Source: Legionella rubrilucens (GTDB lineage: Bacteria > Pseudomonadota > Gammaproteobacteria > Legionellales > Legionellaceae). From it: 64,000 bases of DNA. This document shows, piece after piece, positions 52,155-61,743 of the stretch (the stretch's first letter is position 1; the number at the start of each line of letters is the position of its first letter). The stretch spans positions 483,125 to 547,124 of the forward strand of contig NZ_LNYT01000007.1 in assembly GCF_001468125.1 (NCBI RefSeq), given 5' to 3'. The translations under genes and the position numbers were made by a program. A model generated the notes under the pieces. It saw only the letters and a program-made list of their open reading frames with translations. It was not told the origin of the DNA and made no database searches.

Positions 52155-54130
52155 AGTATAGTACAGGAGGGGTTATCATTTTCCCTGCTGTTTTGTTCCT
52201 CTTTGCCCTGTTTTCTATTCGATAATAACCTCATGATTCCCTCGGCTTGCGGCTTTAATTTTTCTGAAAATTCCTTATTAAGGAAGGTTGGTCCTGAAAA
52301 ATTAAACGATTTAGTCTTGTCATCGTAAGTTACTTCACGAAAAGCAAGCACATCACGCCAGTCCAGTCCACCCGGCAGTGAATACTCGTGTTCAAAATCC
52401 TGTTCTGAGGCTGTGTCCGCAACAAGTGCCCCCCGAGCCCGAACCACATAAACATACCCTGCATGAACGGGTTTCGCATCACGGCTTCTTTTAGTGGAAA
52501 AGCTGCTGGCTACTGCCAGTGAGTCGGTGAATGAAACAAAGCCAGACGCATTGGCCTGAGTGGTTGTGCGATGCAAGACCGGATCCAGCGGATCAAAGGT
52601 GGCTTTAGACAGGGTTTTTAATTCTTTTTCATTTAATTCATCTTTCAGTTGTTCAATTTTGTATTTAGGCTGACTGATCATGTGAAGCCTTTCTTCGAGG
52701 ATTTTGATTTCCTCTTTGCAGGTGGATTTCAGATGCTCATTCTCTGTTTCTGCCAGCATGTTTTTTAATGCGATGATTTGCTGGATGACCTCCACTTCTT
52801 CTGGAATAATTTGATTGGAGGCCAGCATATTGCTTACCAGTTGGTTAAGCCGATTGTATTCGCGTGAATCGTCACATTGGTCCATTTGTTCAAGCAATTG
52901 GTAAAGATCATGCGAGGCCCAGGGATTAAATCCACCGCAAGCCTTGATGAACTCAGGTTCTCTGGTATCGCCACGCAATAAACACTGACTGCTGTTAACA
53001 AAAGAATAACCTTCGCCTGATTTATTTTTCGAAAAAAAGCTCGAGTAAGGTGAACCCTGAGCGGGCTGATCAGTTGGAGTAGGTAAACTTATTGATGTAC
53101 TGAGTACTTCTTTTTGGGAGCGTAAATCAATCTGTTCCTGTTTGGCATCCAGAGAGGGCAATTCAATGAAATCAGGATAAGGTGAACTGACCGCTTCTTC
53201 CTTCTCCTCTTTGCTGGATTGCGATTTTTGCCCCTCTTCGATACGCTTCATTAAGCGGGTGATGGTTCGCGCAAAGTCCCTGGCATACTCGTCTCTGTCC
53301 AACTGGACCTGTGCATAAATATCAAAAGGTATCCCATAGATACTTAAATTGCCGATATCCGTCTTGAATCGATACTTGATAAGGGCGCGAATGATCCAGC
53401 CATGAACAGCGGCCCCGCCACGCTCTAAAAACATCAAACGGGATAAATCATAGGCAAGCAAACCGATCATGTTCAGAGCCGCTTGTTCATCATCGGTTTT
53501 TTTTAATACGATAAAAAAATCATTCAGTCCTGCCATGGCGGCATTGAAGACAGAGGGACTCATGTGGCCGTGGGTCACTGAAATCTTGGGTTCCAGGTAA
53601 GAGGGGAAGGTCTTATTTGGAGTGAGGGTCATGCTCAATGACAAATTGGCATAGTCAGAACTGTAGGGCAATTTGATGACATCGGGTAAATAAGTCGAAC
53701 CCTGTGGAATCGATTCATATTCAACAGTATTGTGATTTGTCGTTTTTTTTACCACTTGTTTCGTGTTTTCTTGCGATAAAATGGTGGCTTTAAGTTTGAT
53801 TAAGATGGGGTAATTGGCCCCGGATGATGTGGCAAAGAATTCGTCACTGTAAATATCCTGGCGGATATCTAATTCCCTCGCGGAGTTTCTGTATTGACCA
53901 AAGGTGTGGTCTTTACCGGTTTCATGTTGGAGTTCTTTGGCTATCCGGCTACGGGAAGACGAGGCGAATCGGTGGATTTCTTCAAAGGAGCAATTGTCTT
54001 TGATCATACCGAGTATTTTTTCCTCCACCTCTTTTGAATAGTTTTCCCAACGAGTTTGGTCGGTACCCGCAAAGGCATTTAAACGGGAGGCTTCGCTGCG
54101 CGTCTGGGTCGGGGCTTTGGGTGTGAACAT
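52151..54130 (-). CDS. Putative ADP-ribosyltransferase effector with C-terminal CaaX box
   Basis: 659 residues. Residues 518-605 show an R-S-E-type ADP-ribosyltransferase pattern: LHRTTTQ with Arg521, GFVSFTDSLAVASSFS with a Ser/Thr core at 533-537, GYVYVVRARG, and EHE at 580-582 in DFEHEYSLPGGLDWRDVLAF. The last four residues are CTIL, a CaaX box with Leu at X, which in eukaryotes favours geranylgeranylation. The central region has LERGGAAVHGWIIRALI (near 237) and a long coiled coil (about 430-510). A secreted, host-lipidated toxin is strongly suggested but not shown; bacteria do not prenylate proteins. Confidence 0.72.
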   Translation of the reverse strand: MFTPKAPTQTRSEASRLNAFAGTDQTRWENYSKEVEEKILGMIKDNCSFEEIHRFASSSRSRIAKELQHETGKDHTFGQYRNSARELDIRQDIYSDEFFATSSGANYPILIKLKATILSQENTKQVVKKTTNHNTVEYESIPQGSTYLPDVIKLPYSSDYANLSLSMTLTPNKTFPSYLEPKISVTHGHMSPSVFNAAMAGLNDFFIVLKKTDDEQAALNMIGLLAYDLSRLMFLERGGAAVHGWIIRALIKYRFKTDIGNLSIYGIPFDIYAQVQLDRDEYARDFARTITRLMKRIEEGQKSQSSKEEKEEAVSSPYPDFIELPSLDAKQEQIDLRSQKEVLSTSISLPTPTDQPAQGSPYSSFFSKNKSGEGYSFVNSSQCLLRGDTREPEFIKACGGFNPWASHDLYQLLEQMDQCDDSREYNRLNQLVSNMLASNQIIPEEVEVIQQIIALKNMLAETENEHLKSTCKEEIKILEERLHMISQPKYKIEQLKDELNEKELKTLSKATFDPLDPVLHRTTTQANASGFVSFTDSLAVASSFSTKRSRDAKPVHAGYVYVVRARGALVADTASEQDFEHEYSLPGGLDWRDVLAFREVTYDDKTKSFNFSGPTFLNKEFSEKLKPQAEGIMRLLSNRKQGKEEQNSRENDNPSCTIL

Positions 54131-54240
54131 GGATTCTGCTCTGGTAAACTCATTTATAGAAATATTAGATTAAAAATTGGAGATAGTGAACTCATAAGGA
54201 GCAAAATGCGCATTGATTTGGTTTTGGTTGGCAAGACCGT

Positions 54241-54254
54241 GCTGCGATCGCAGC
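54241..54254. promoter_or_regulatory. Perfect 14-bp palindrome upstream of ribF
   Basis: GCTGCGATCGCAGC is a full palindrome just upstream of the candidate -35 box of ribF. It may be a repressor site. Confidence 0.4.
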
Positions 54255-54257
54255 TAT

Positions 54258-54286
54258 TTCTCAATCCTGGCTAAACTGGGTATAAT
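54258..54286 (+). promoter_or_regulatory. Promoter of ribF-ileS-lspA
   Basis: TTCTCA at 54258 and a consensus TATAAT at 54281 with a 17-base spacer, 30 bases before the ribF ATG. Confidence 0.6.
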
Positions 54287-54316
54287 CACGCTTTTATCCT
54301 GGTTAAATAAGCAAGC

Positions 54317-55261
54317 ATGAGGCTGTTGCGCGGAATATCATTCAATTCATTCGTTCAGGGCTCGGTGGTGACCATCGGTAATTTTGATGGCGTTCATCTG
54401 GGGCACCGTGCATTGCTGACTCAATTGCGTCAGCAGGCGGAACAACTGAATTTACCCAGCGTGGTTATTTTGTTTGAGCCTCAACCCGGCGAATACCTCC
54501 ATCCCGAGACAGCGCCTGCCCGATTATCCACTTTGCGGGAGAAATTAGCGCTGGTGAAGGAATTGGGCATTGATTATGTTTATTGTTTGCGCTTTAATCA
54601 GTCTTTAGCCACCCTGGCGGCTGATGAGTTTGCGCGCACCTATTTTTTTAACCGGCTGAACATGCGGTTTCTGCTGGTGGGCGGCGATTTTCGTTTCGGT
54701 TATAAACGTCAGGGTGATCTTCATCTTCTCAGGGAGATGGCTAAAACCAGGAATTGCACAGTGGAAACCTTTCAGGATTTTACGGCCAGAGGCGTACGAG
54801 TGAGCTCCACCCGGATTCGCCAATTGTTGGCTGAGGCCAATCTTGACGAAGCCTCGCTGCTGCTTGGCCGCACCTACAGCCTGTGCGGGCGGGTTAGCCG
54901 CGGTGAAGGCAGGGGGCGGCAATGGGGTATTCCGACAGCCAATCTAAGCGGTCGGCGCGCCAATTTGCCTTTGCACGGGGTGTTTTGCGTGAAGGTGAAG
55001 CGGCAGAATGGTCAGGTTGTCGAGGGGGTGGCTAACCTCGGAAGACGGCCCACGGTTGACGGCAGCAACGTGGTGTTGGAAGTCCATTTATTTGATTTTG
55101 ATGGCAATTTGTACGGTGAGTTTTTGCAGGTTTTTTTCCTGCACAAATTGCGGGATGAAAAGAAATTTTCATCCATCGATGAGTTAATTGCACAGATACA
55201 GGACGATATTGTTGCGGCAAAAGCAGCCTTTCGGCAATCCGCATCCAGGTTAACCTACTAG
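54317..55261 (+). CDS. ribF: Bifunctional riboflavin kinase/FAD synthetase RibF
   Basis: 314 residues. N-terminal FAD synthetase domain with TIGNFDGVHLGHRALL and VSSTRIRQLLAEANL, C-terminal flavokinase domain with GRGRQWGIPTANL and GVANLGRRPTVDG. It makes FMN and FAD. First gene of ribF-ileS-lspA, the usual order in Proteobacteria. ileS starts 15 bases after the stop. Confidence 0.96.
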   Translation: MRLLRGISFNSFVQGSVVTIGNFDGVHLGHRALLTQLRQQAEQLNLPSVVILFEPQPGEYLHPETAPARLSTLREKLALVKELGIDYVYCLRFNQSLATLAADEFARTYFFNRLNMRFLLVGGDFRFGYKRQGDLHLLREMAKTRNCTVETFQDFTARGVRVSSTRIRQLLAEANLDEASLLLGRTYSLCGRVSRGEGRGRQWGIPTANLSGRRANLPLHGVFCVKVKRQNGQVVEGVANLGRRPTVDGSNVVLEVHLFDFDGNLYGEFLQVFFLHKLRDEKKFSSIDELIAQIQDDIVAAKAAFRQSASRLTY

Positions 55262-55276
55262 TTGAGTAAGCTTAAG

Positions 55277-58075
55277 ATGGCAGAATACAAAGAAACGTTA
55301 AATTTACCCGATACGGCTTTCCCCATGAAAGCCAATCTCGCCCAGCGCGAACCTCAGCGGCTTGCCGATTGGCAGGCAGGGCAAACCTATGAAAAAATCA
55401 GAAAAGCGCGTGCGGGCGCTGAAAAATTCATTCTGCATGACGGACCGCCCTACGCTAACGGCCATCTGCATTGCGGTCATGCCTTAAATAAAATCCTGAA
55501 AGACATCATTGTGAAGTCCAAAACCTTAAGCGGCTATGATGCCCCGTTTGTTCCGGGTTGGGATTGTCATGGTTTGCCCATTGAGCTAAATGTCGAGAAA
55601 AAGGCAGGAAAAGCCGGCGTCAAAATCAGCGCACGGGAATTTCGCCAAAAATGCCGCGAGTACGCTGCCAGTCAAATCGATATTCAGCGCGAAGAGTTTA
55701 AACGCCTGGGCGTGTTCGGCGATTGGGAGCACCCCTATGCCACGTTTGACTTTGGTTACGAAGCCAATATTATCCGGGCACTCGGGAAAATAATTGCCAA
55801 CGGTCATTTGCAGCAGGGTTTTAAGCCTGTCCACTGGTGCATCGATTGCGGTTCCGCGCTGGCGGAAGCCGAGGTCGATTATGAAGACAAGGTATCGCCT
55901 TCCATTGACGTGGCCTTTGTGGCTCGCGATCCCGCGGCTGTTTTAGCTGCCATTTCTGCGAATCTGGCGGTCAAACCCGTGATTGTTCCCATCTGGACGA
56001 CCACGCCCTGGACCCTGCCTGCGAATGAAGCCGTGTGCCTCAATCCCGAAATCCAGTACGAGCTGGTTGAAGCGGACGACCGTTACTTCCTTGTTGCGGC
56101 GGATCTGGTTGACACGGTGATGGCGCGTTATGGCTTTGAAGCGTTTGTGCGTCATGGTCAACTCGTCGGCAAACACTGGCTTAACACGATGTTACAGCAT
56201 CCATTCAATGACCGCACCGTGCCGATTGTTCTGGGAGAACATGTCACCACCGACTCAGGAACGGGCTGTGTGCACACAGCGCCCGCTCATGGACCGGATG
56301 ATTACCAGGTCGGCCAGCAGTATAACCTGCCATTGATTAATCCTGTCATGGCGAATGGCTGCTACACCAGTGAGGTGCCGCTATTTGCCGGCTTGTCCGT
56401 TTTAAAAGCCAATGACAAGGTGATTGATGTTCTTAAGGAACGCGGTGTTCTGCTTCACAGTGAAAAACTGACTCACAGTTATCCCCATTGCTGGCGTCAC
56501 AAAACCCCCATGATTTTTCTGGCTACACCGCAATGGTTCATTTCCATGGATAAAAATGGCTTGCGCGAAAAGATAAAAGCCACCATTGATCGCGTCAACT
56601 GGGTCCCTGAATGGGGTAAAGCCCGCATTGGCAACATGGTTGAAACCCGTCCTGACTGGTGCATTTCAAGGCAAAGAGCCTGGGGAACACCCATGCCCCT
56701 GTTTGTGCATAAAGCCACCCGCGAGCTGCACCCCGATACCGTGAGGTTGATTGAAGAGGTTGCGCAGTTGGTTGAGAAGAAAGGCATTGATGCCTGGTTT
56801 GAATTAGACAGTGAAACGTTATTGGGCAACGACGCGGAACAGTACGAGAAAATAACCGACACGCTTGATGTCTGGTTCGATTCCGGGGTGTCGCACTATG
56901 CCGTATTGAAGCAGAATGAAGCCCTCAACTATCCTGCGGATGTGTATTTTGAAGGATCGGATCAGCATCGCGGCTGGTTTAATTCATCCTTAACCACCGC
57001 CGTAGCCATCGATGGTCATGCCCCGTATAAGACCGTGCTGACTCATGGTTACACCGTGGATGCCGAAGGTCGTAAGCTGTCGAAATCCAAGGGTAATTAC
57101 ATTGCCCTGGATAAACTCGTGGCGCAGCATGGCGCCGATATTCTGCGTCTGTGGGTCGCGTCCACGGATTACAAACACGAAGTCAGTATTTCGGATGAAA
57201 TCATCAAGCGCAATGCCGATGCTTACCGCCGCATTCGCAACACCGCCCGGTTCTTATTGGCGAATCTCTTTGATTTTGAATTGAACACCCATGGCGTGGC
57301 CGTCGAGGAGATGGTTGAACTGGATCGTTGGGCGATCAAGCGCTGCCAGCAATTGCAGGACGAGATTTTAGCAGCCTATGAGAATTACCAATTCCATGTC
57401 ATTTATCAAAAAGTCCACAATTTCTGTGCAGTGGATCTGGGCAGTTTTTACCTGGATGTGATCAAAGACAGGCAATACACCACACCCAAAAACAGCATTG
57501 CCCGGCGCTCCTGTCAAACGGCCATGTACCATATTATTCAGGCGTTGACACGCTGGCTTGCCCCCATTCTATCGTTTACCGCGGAAGAAATCTGGCAGCA
57601 AATTCCCAGCCAGTCGGATGAATCGGTCTTCCTGACCACCTGGTATCAGGATTGGCCGGTGATTGACGGCGTGGATATGCTGTTCTGGCAACAATTACAA
57701 CTGGTTCGCGATGACGTCAACAAAGCCCTGGAAATCGAGCGTCAGCAGGGTACCATTGGTTCAGGTCTGGCGGCCGAAGTGGTTTTATATGCCAACCCGG
57801 ACTTGTTTGCCCGCCTGCACGCATTTGAGAATGAACTGCGCTTTCTGCTGATCACCTCCAGTGCAGTTTTGCGGCCGTTTGATCAGGCGCCGGCGGCAGC
57901 CATACGCAATGAGGAGCTCGGCATTGCCGTGGAAGTCAAAGCCATCACCTATGAGAAATGCGAGCGCTGCTGGCACAGGCGGCAGGACGTGGGGCAGGAT
58001 TTAACCCATACCCAACTTTGCCTGCGCTGCGTGGATAACATTTCCGGTCATGATGAAACGAGGTTGTTTGCATGA
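55277..58075 (+). CDS. ileS: Isoleucyl-tRNA synthetase
   Basis: 932 residues from ATG 55277 ([18 protein letters not shown]), which matches the E. coli start; a TTG 15 bases upstream is unlikely. Class I motifs: [16 protein letters not shown] (HIGH), [11 protein letters not shown] (KMSKS), editing domain [13 protein letters not shown], and a C-terminal zinc ribbon CERCWHRR...CLRCVDN. Bacterial-type enzyme, the mupirocin-sensitive class by architecture. Overlaps lspA by four bases. Confidence 0.97.
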   Translation: MAEYKETLNLPDTAFPMKANLAQREPQRLADWQAGQTYEKIRKARAGAEKFILHDGPPYANGHLHCGHALNKILKDIIVKSKTLSGYDAPFVPGWDCHGLPIELNVEKKAGKAGVKISAREFRQKCREYAASQIDIQREEFKRLGVFGDWEHPYATFDFGYEANIIRALGKIIANGHLQQGFKPVHWCIDCGSALAEAEVDYEDKVSPSIDVAFVARDPAAVLAAISANLAVKPVIVPIWTTTPWTLPANEAVCLNPEIQYELVEADDRYFLVAADLVDTVMARYGFEAFVRHGQLVGKHWLNTMLQHPFNDRTVPIVLGEHVTTDSGTGCVHTAPAHGPDDYQVGQQYNLPLINPVMANGCYTSEVPLFAGLSVLKANDKVIDVLKERGVLLHSEKLTHSYPHCWRHKTPMIFLATPQWFISMDKNGLREKIKATIDRVNWVPEWGKARIGNMVETRPDWCISRQRAWGTPMPLFVHKATRELHPDTVRLIEEVAQLVEKKGIDAWFELDSETLLGNDAEQYEKITDTLDVWFDSGVSHYAVLKQNEALNYPADVYFEGSDQHRGWFNSSLTTAVAIDGHAPYKTVLTHGYTVDAEGRKLSKSKGNYIALDKLVAQHGADILRLWVASTDYKHEVSISDEIIKRNADAYRRIRNTARFLLANLFDFELNTHGVAVEEMVELDRWAIKRCQQLQDEILAAYENYQFHVIYQKVHNFCAVDLGSFYLDVIKDRQYTTPKNSIARRSCQTAMYHIIQALTRWLAPILSFTAEEIWQQIPSQSDESVFLTTWYQDWPVIDGVDMLFWQQLQLVRDDVNKALEIERQQGTIGSGLAAEVVLYANPDLFARLHAFENELRFLLITSSAVLRPFDQAPAAAIRNEELGIAVEVKAITYEKCERCWHRRQDVGQDLTHTQLCLRCVDNISGHDETRLFA

Positions 58076-58539
58076 AAAAATGGCCCTGGTTTCTGTTAAG
58101 TCTCGTGATTTTGGGGCTTGATCAGCTCAGTAAATACGCTGCGGCAATCTGGCTGAATCCTTACCAGCCGAAGCCGATTATGCCCATGGTCAATTTGACG
58201 CTGGCCTACAATACCGGCGCTGCGTTCAGCTTTTTAAGCGGCGTCGGCGGATGGAACCGCTGGTTTTTTGCGGGCTTCAGTATTGCCATGAGCCTTGTCC
58301 TGATTGTCTGGCTCGTCCGTTTACCGAAACAGGCTGTGCTGCAATCGTTGGCCGTGAGTCTCATTCTGGGTGGCGCAGTAGGCAACTTATACGATCGGGC
58401 TTTGTTAGGTCATGTGATTGATTTTATTGACGTGTATTACAAAAATCACCATTGGCCAGTATTTAATTTAGCCGACAGCGCCATTTGCCTTGGGGCGGTT
58501 TTACTGCTGATTGATTTATGCAAAAACCCCGGTCGATAA
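58072..58539 (+). CDS. lspA: Lipoprotein signal peptidase LspA
   Basis: 155 residues, four membrane helices. Aspartyl peptidase boxes: LDQLSKYAA near the start, [12 protein letters not shown], then [17 protein letters not shown] and [11 protein letters not shown] with the catalytic Asp pair. It removes signal peptides from prolipoproteins. Last gene of ribF-ileS-lspA; its final 24 bases overlap the convergent gene. Confidence 0.96.
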   Translation: MKKWPWFLLSLVILGLDQLSKYAAAIWLNPYQPKPIMPMVNLTLAYNTGAAFSFLSGVGGWNRWFFAGFSIAMSLVLIVWLVRLPKQAVLQSLAVSLILGGAVGNLYDRALLGHVIDFIDVYYKNHHWPVFNLADSAICLGAVLLLIDLCKNPGR

Positions 58540-59076
58540 GGCGTTCAGTTGCTTGCTTTCCGGATTTAAAATGCTGACAGCGGCAACGGCGGGTAAATTC
58601 AAATAATGTTCTGCTTCATCCCATTCAATTTCAGCGGGGAATAAGCGAAGCATGGGCAGGTTTTTGTTGAGCAGGGCACAGAAAGACAGTGTTGCTGGAT
58701 ACGGCCTGGCCTGATGGTAACCCAGGGCGATGACCTGCATCGCTTCAGAAATGGTGGCAATGCCCGGTAAATAGTTGACAGAATAAATCGCGGCAGTTTG
58801 AGCGATGGCTGGTAAAAAACCGGGGCTTGAAATAAAGTGAACGCCAGCCTGATAACAATCTTCGAGTTGCTGAGTACTGACGACATTGCCGGCACCTATC
58901 CGTAAACCGGGAAAATCCTCAAGAATCTTCTTTAAGAGATTCTGATCGCAGGTATTGATTTCAACAATGGAAAATCCGGCGTGGGCAATTTGTTTTAAAC
59001 GGTCAAATAACAGGGCGTCAACATCCAGTGTCACGATTATTGATTGATTACCAAAGAACTTTTCAGTCACGATCAT
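58516..59076 (-). CDS. KDPG/KHG aldolase-like protein lacking the Schiff-base lysine
   Basis: 186 residues with the Eda TIM-barrel layout: FSIVEINTCD, LRIGAGNVVSTQQLEDCYQAG, FISSPGFLP, YLPGIATISEAMQ and LPMLRLFPAEIEW. In active KDPG aldolases the last motif is (L/F)K(F/V)FPAE with the Schiff-base Lys; here it is Arg. The TLR after the catalytic Glu is also replaced (NTC). The Glu itself seems kept. It probably lacks aldolase activity, and may bind a sugar acid or be a relic. It is a lone gene between lspA and the coiled-coil gene. Confidence 0.78.
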   Translation of the reverse strand: MIVTEKFFGNQSIIVTLDVDALLFDRLKQIAHAGFSIVEINTCDQNLLKKILEDFPGLRIGAGNVVSTQQLEDCYQAGVHFISSPGFLPAIAQTAAIYSVNYLPGIATISEAMQVIALGYHQARPYPATLSFCALLNKNLPMLRLFPAEIEWDEAEHYLNLPAVAAVSILNPESKQLNALSTGVFA

Positions 59077-59153
59077 TCCCGCCTACGGCCTGCAATAATT
59101 CATTTATGTTAGAAGAGTTGCGGCCGCTTAGCAAGGGGAATATGACGACAGGA

Positions 59154-61151
59154 TCACATTTTAAGCGTGGTAGAAAACGGCGTCGGGGTTTCCGGTTTAT
59201 TCGCCTGTGAAGTCGGCGTAGGCGGCATCACGTTGGGTTTTTCCGGATTGGCACCGAAATAGGGCATGCAACGAATCAACGTATCCATGGGTATTTTCGG
59301 GATAGGGGTTATCCCGTTGCGTACTGGATCAAGGATTTCTTTTCTCAGTATCTCCCTGACTTTCTCACTCATGGGCTTGCCCTTCGCCTTGTGCATGTCT
59401 TCCATTTCTTTTTCCAATTGATCAGCTGCCCCTTTCGGATCTGGCGGCAGCCGCTGAATGATCTCAAACAGCATTTTGAACACCTGGGTCGAATGAGGAA
59501 CTTGCGGTGCAGGTTTGCCGACTGAATTCACCGGCTTACTGGTCGGTGTGGGGGTCGGTATGCTCGGACGAATCAGTGATTCCGGGGTCATGGTCGGATC
59601 AAGTTTCTGCATCTCGGCCACAACTTCAGAGCGGGCAGCTTGTATCTGGGTCAATTGGTTGCGAAGCGTCATGATGTCGTTGTGCAGGGAGCGCGATTTG
59701 TCCTGAACCTGTTGCAGCCGTTCGTTTTCCAGACCATGGTTGTGTTTTACCAGCAGCTTTAAATTGCTGATTTCAGGGCGGGCACGCTCAAAATCTTTCT
59801 GGGCCTGCAGGACATCATGTTCATCCATGGTGCTTAAATCCTGTTTGGCGCCGATTAAGTAAAATTTATCATCCCGTTTGACTACTTTTTTGTCCATAGG
59901 AAGGACAAACGCAGCCTCATCAAACGATTTGGCAACCTGGCCATCCTCCTTGTAGAGCACTTTTTCACCTTTAAGCACACCCATCATGTCTTTTAATCCG
60001 GCGATTTGCAGGTGCAGGCCGTTGTGTTCAAGCAGGATCTTGCGTGCTTCCTCATCCTTACCGCTTTCAATCAGCTGCTGAATGTCATCGAGTTGCGATT
60101 CCAGTTTGTCGCTCAATGCCTTGATTTTGTCTTCAATCTGAGGAATATGTGCATTGGCACCGGCAATTTTTTGCTGTTTTAAAGCATGGATGCGTGCAGA
60201 GAGTTGATCAATCTTCTCCCTGAGATTGCCGCTATCCAGTCCTTGCGGCGGAGCATTGGGATCAACCAGAGCACTTGCCAGCGTTTCTGGCGCCTGCGCC
60301 TGCAATTGGGCTTCCAGAGCGGCCTTCTGAGTCTCAAGGCTTGCGATTTGTTCATCAATGTCCAGCTCAGGCAATTGAAATTGGATATCCAATTCACTAA
60401 GGTGCTGGTCAAAGATTTCATAGCGCAGGGCCATTTCCTGGGGATTAATGGCTTGCAGTTCCCGCTGCACACTATCCAGTTCAAGCTCTTTCTGGCTTAA
60501 GCGGGATTCTATGGCTGCCGCGGTATTATTAAACGACGTCAGCGATTGATTGAGAGCCGCTGTACGCTGCTCACGTGCCCGCTGCTGCTCCTGGCTAATA
60601 TTGGCCTCGCCTTGCTGCACACGCGCTTCAGCCTGTTGGGTGTTTGCTTCAACCACATGCCGGGCATGGGCTTCCCGATAGAGCAGGCCAAGCAGTAAAA
60701 ACGCCAGCAGGCGGTGTTGTCTGATTTCGTGGGTTTGGTATTCCTGACGTTTAAATTCTTCAAGAGCAGCCACCTGAGCTAACTCTTCCCCAATCATGAT
60801 CTTGACACTGTCGCCTGCGGGTGATTTCAGGAAAGCGATCACATCTTTGGCTGTTTTGATGCCGTAACGTCCCACAAACTGGGTGGCAAAATAGGGGTCG
60901 CGCTGCAATTCCTGCAGTGGCAAATTGGGGGTGAGGCCATTGTTGGCCTGGTTTTCCATTTCGTCACGCTCAATGGCGGCAAACCAGCTTTCCAGTTGGG
61001 TAGAGGTCAGATTGACGTCCTGACCATCATTGCCTTTCAGAGTCAGGACCAAGGGTTTTTCCATCGGTTGTGCCAACAGGGTGGTAGAGTCTTGCACATC
61101 GGTATCGGAATGAAGACTTAAGTGGGGGGGCAATTGGGCCGAATCAGTCAT
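59154..61151 (-). CDS. Large coiled-coil protein in the LidA position, effector candidate
   Basis: 665 residues. N-terminal globular part (1-150), long antiparallel-looking coiled coils (about 165-400 and 440-530) separated by a short beta-rich insert (VLYKEDGQVAKSFDEAAFVL, then KRDDKFYLIGAKQ), and a Pro/Thr-rich C-terminal region (about 540-665). No signal peptide. From memory, L. pneumophila lidA, a Rab-binding Dot/Icm effector of similar build (about 730 residues), lies at the corresponding place near ileS-lspA; homology is plausible but not proven here. Function, if LidA-like, would be binding Rab GTPases on the vacuole. Confidence 0.6.
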   Translation of the reverse strand: MTDSAQLPPHLSLHSDTDVQDSTTLLAQPMEKPLVLTLKGNDGQDVNLTSTQLESWFAAIERDEMENQANNGLTPNLPLQELQRDPYFATQFVGRYGIKTAKDVIAFLKSPAGDSVKIMIGEELAQVAALEEFKRQEYQTHEIRQHRLLAFLLLGLLYREAHARHVVEANTQQAEARVQQGEANISQEQQRAREQRTAALNQSLTSFNNTAAAIESRLSQKELELDSVQRELQAINPQEMALRYEIFDQHLSELDIQFQLPELDIDEQIASLETQKAALEAQLQAQAPETLASALVDPNAPPQGLDSGNLREKIDQLSARIHALKQQKIAGANAHIPQIEDKIKALSDKLESQLDDIQQLIESGKDEEARKILLEHNGLHLQIAGLKDMMGVLKGEKVLYKEDGQVAKSFDEAAFVLPMDKKVVKRDDKFYLIGAKQDLSTMDEHDVLQAQKDFERARPEISNLKLLVKHNHGLENERLQQVQDKSRSLHNDIMTLRNQLTQIQAARSEVVAEMQKLDPTMTPESLIRPSIPTPTPTSKPVNSVGKPAPQVPHSTQVFKMLFEIIQRLPPDPKGAADQLEKEMEDMHKAKGKPMSEKVREILRKEILDPVRNGITPIPKIPMDTLIRCMPYFGANPEKPNVMPPTPTSQANKPETPTPFSTTLKM

Positions 61152-61253
61152 ATCAAAACTCTGGCAGCAGCATGATACTTAATTATATACCCAATCTAAT
61201 TGACTATTCAATAGTCAAAATGAGCGCAAGTAGAACTAAAAAAAACAGTTTTT

Positions 61254-61685
61254 TCACCAGCAACGGGCAACCGGACCGGTTGGCGCCCCTCCTGGGCCAT
61301 TGGTGATGCCCTTGGCGCCGAGGTTATTGATCGTCAGGGATTGGCAGCGCGTGTCATCGGTTCCCTGAGCATTCCTTGGCGTAGCCTGCAAGGTATAGGC
61401 GGAGGCGGTTTGTGCAGTAATGGAGAGGGTATACCAGCCGTCAGGGGAGACGTTGGTGGCGCGCACGTCGGTAGCCGCGCCGGTGCCGATAGTGGCTGTC
61501 TGATAGGTGTTGCGTTCGGAATAAAAACGCTCCATGCGGCTGGCTAAATCAAGAAGAGCGGATTGTCCGTCGCTGCGTCTTGCGCGGGTAATGTATTCAA
61601 GGTAACTGGGGTAAGCGATGGTGGTCAATATGGCGATGACCACCACGGCGATCATCAATTCGATTAGTGTAAATCCCTTATTCAT
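61254..61685 (-). CDS. pilE: PilE-type minor pilin
   Basis: 143 residues from ATG 61685 (MNKGFTLIELMIAVVVIAIL), a class III prepilin leader with cleavage after NKG and Glu at +5. The body has the PilE pattern RARRSDGQSALLDLASRMERFY and a C-terminal Cys pair (CQSL and the final ARCW). It belongs to the PilE minor-pilin group that works with PilVWX-PilY1, whose genes lie 49 kb away here instead of adjacent. It is probably monocistronic. Confidence 0.9.
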   Translation of the reverse strand: MNKGFTLIELMIAVVVIAILTTIAYPSYLEYITRARRSDGQSALLDLASRMERFYSERNTYQTATIGTGAATDVRATNVSPDGWYTLSITAQTASAYTLQATPRNAQGTDDTRCQSLTINNLGAKGITNGPGGAPTGPVARCW

Positions 61686-61743
61686 CGGTATGTCCTGAAA
61701 AGTCAATGTGAATCGCTTTTGCTTATAGTATAACCTATAAGGC

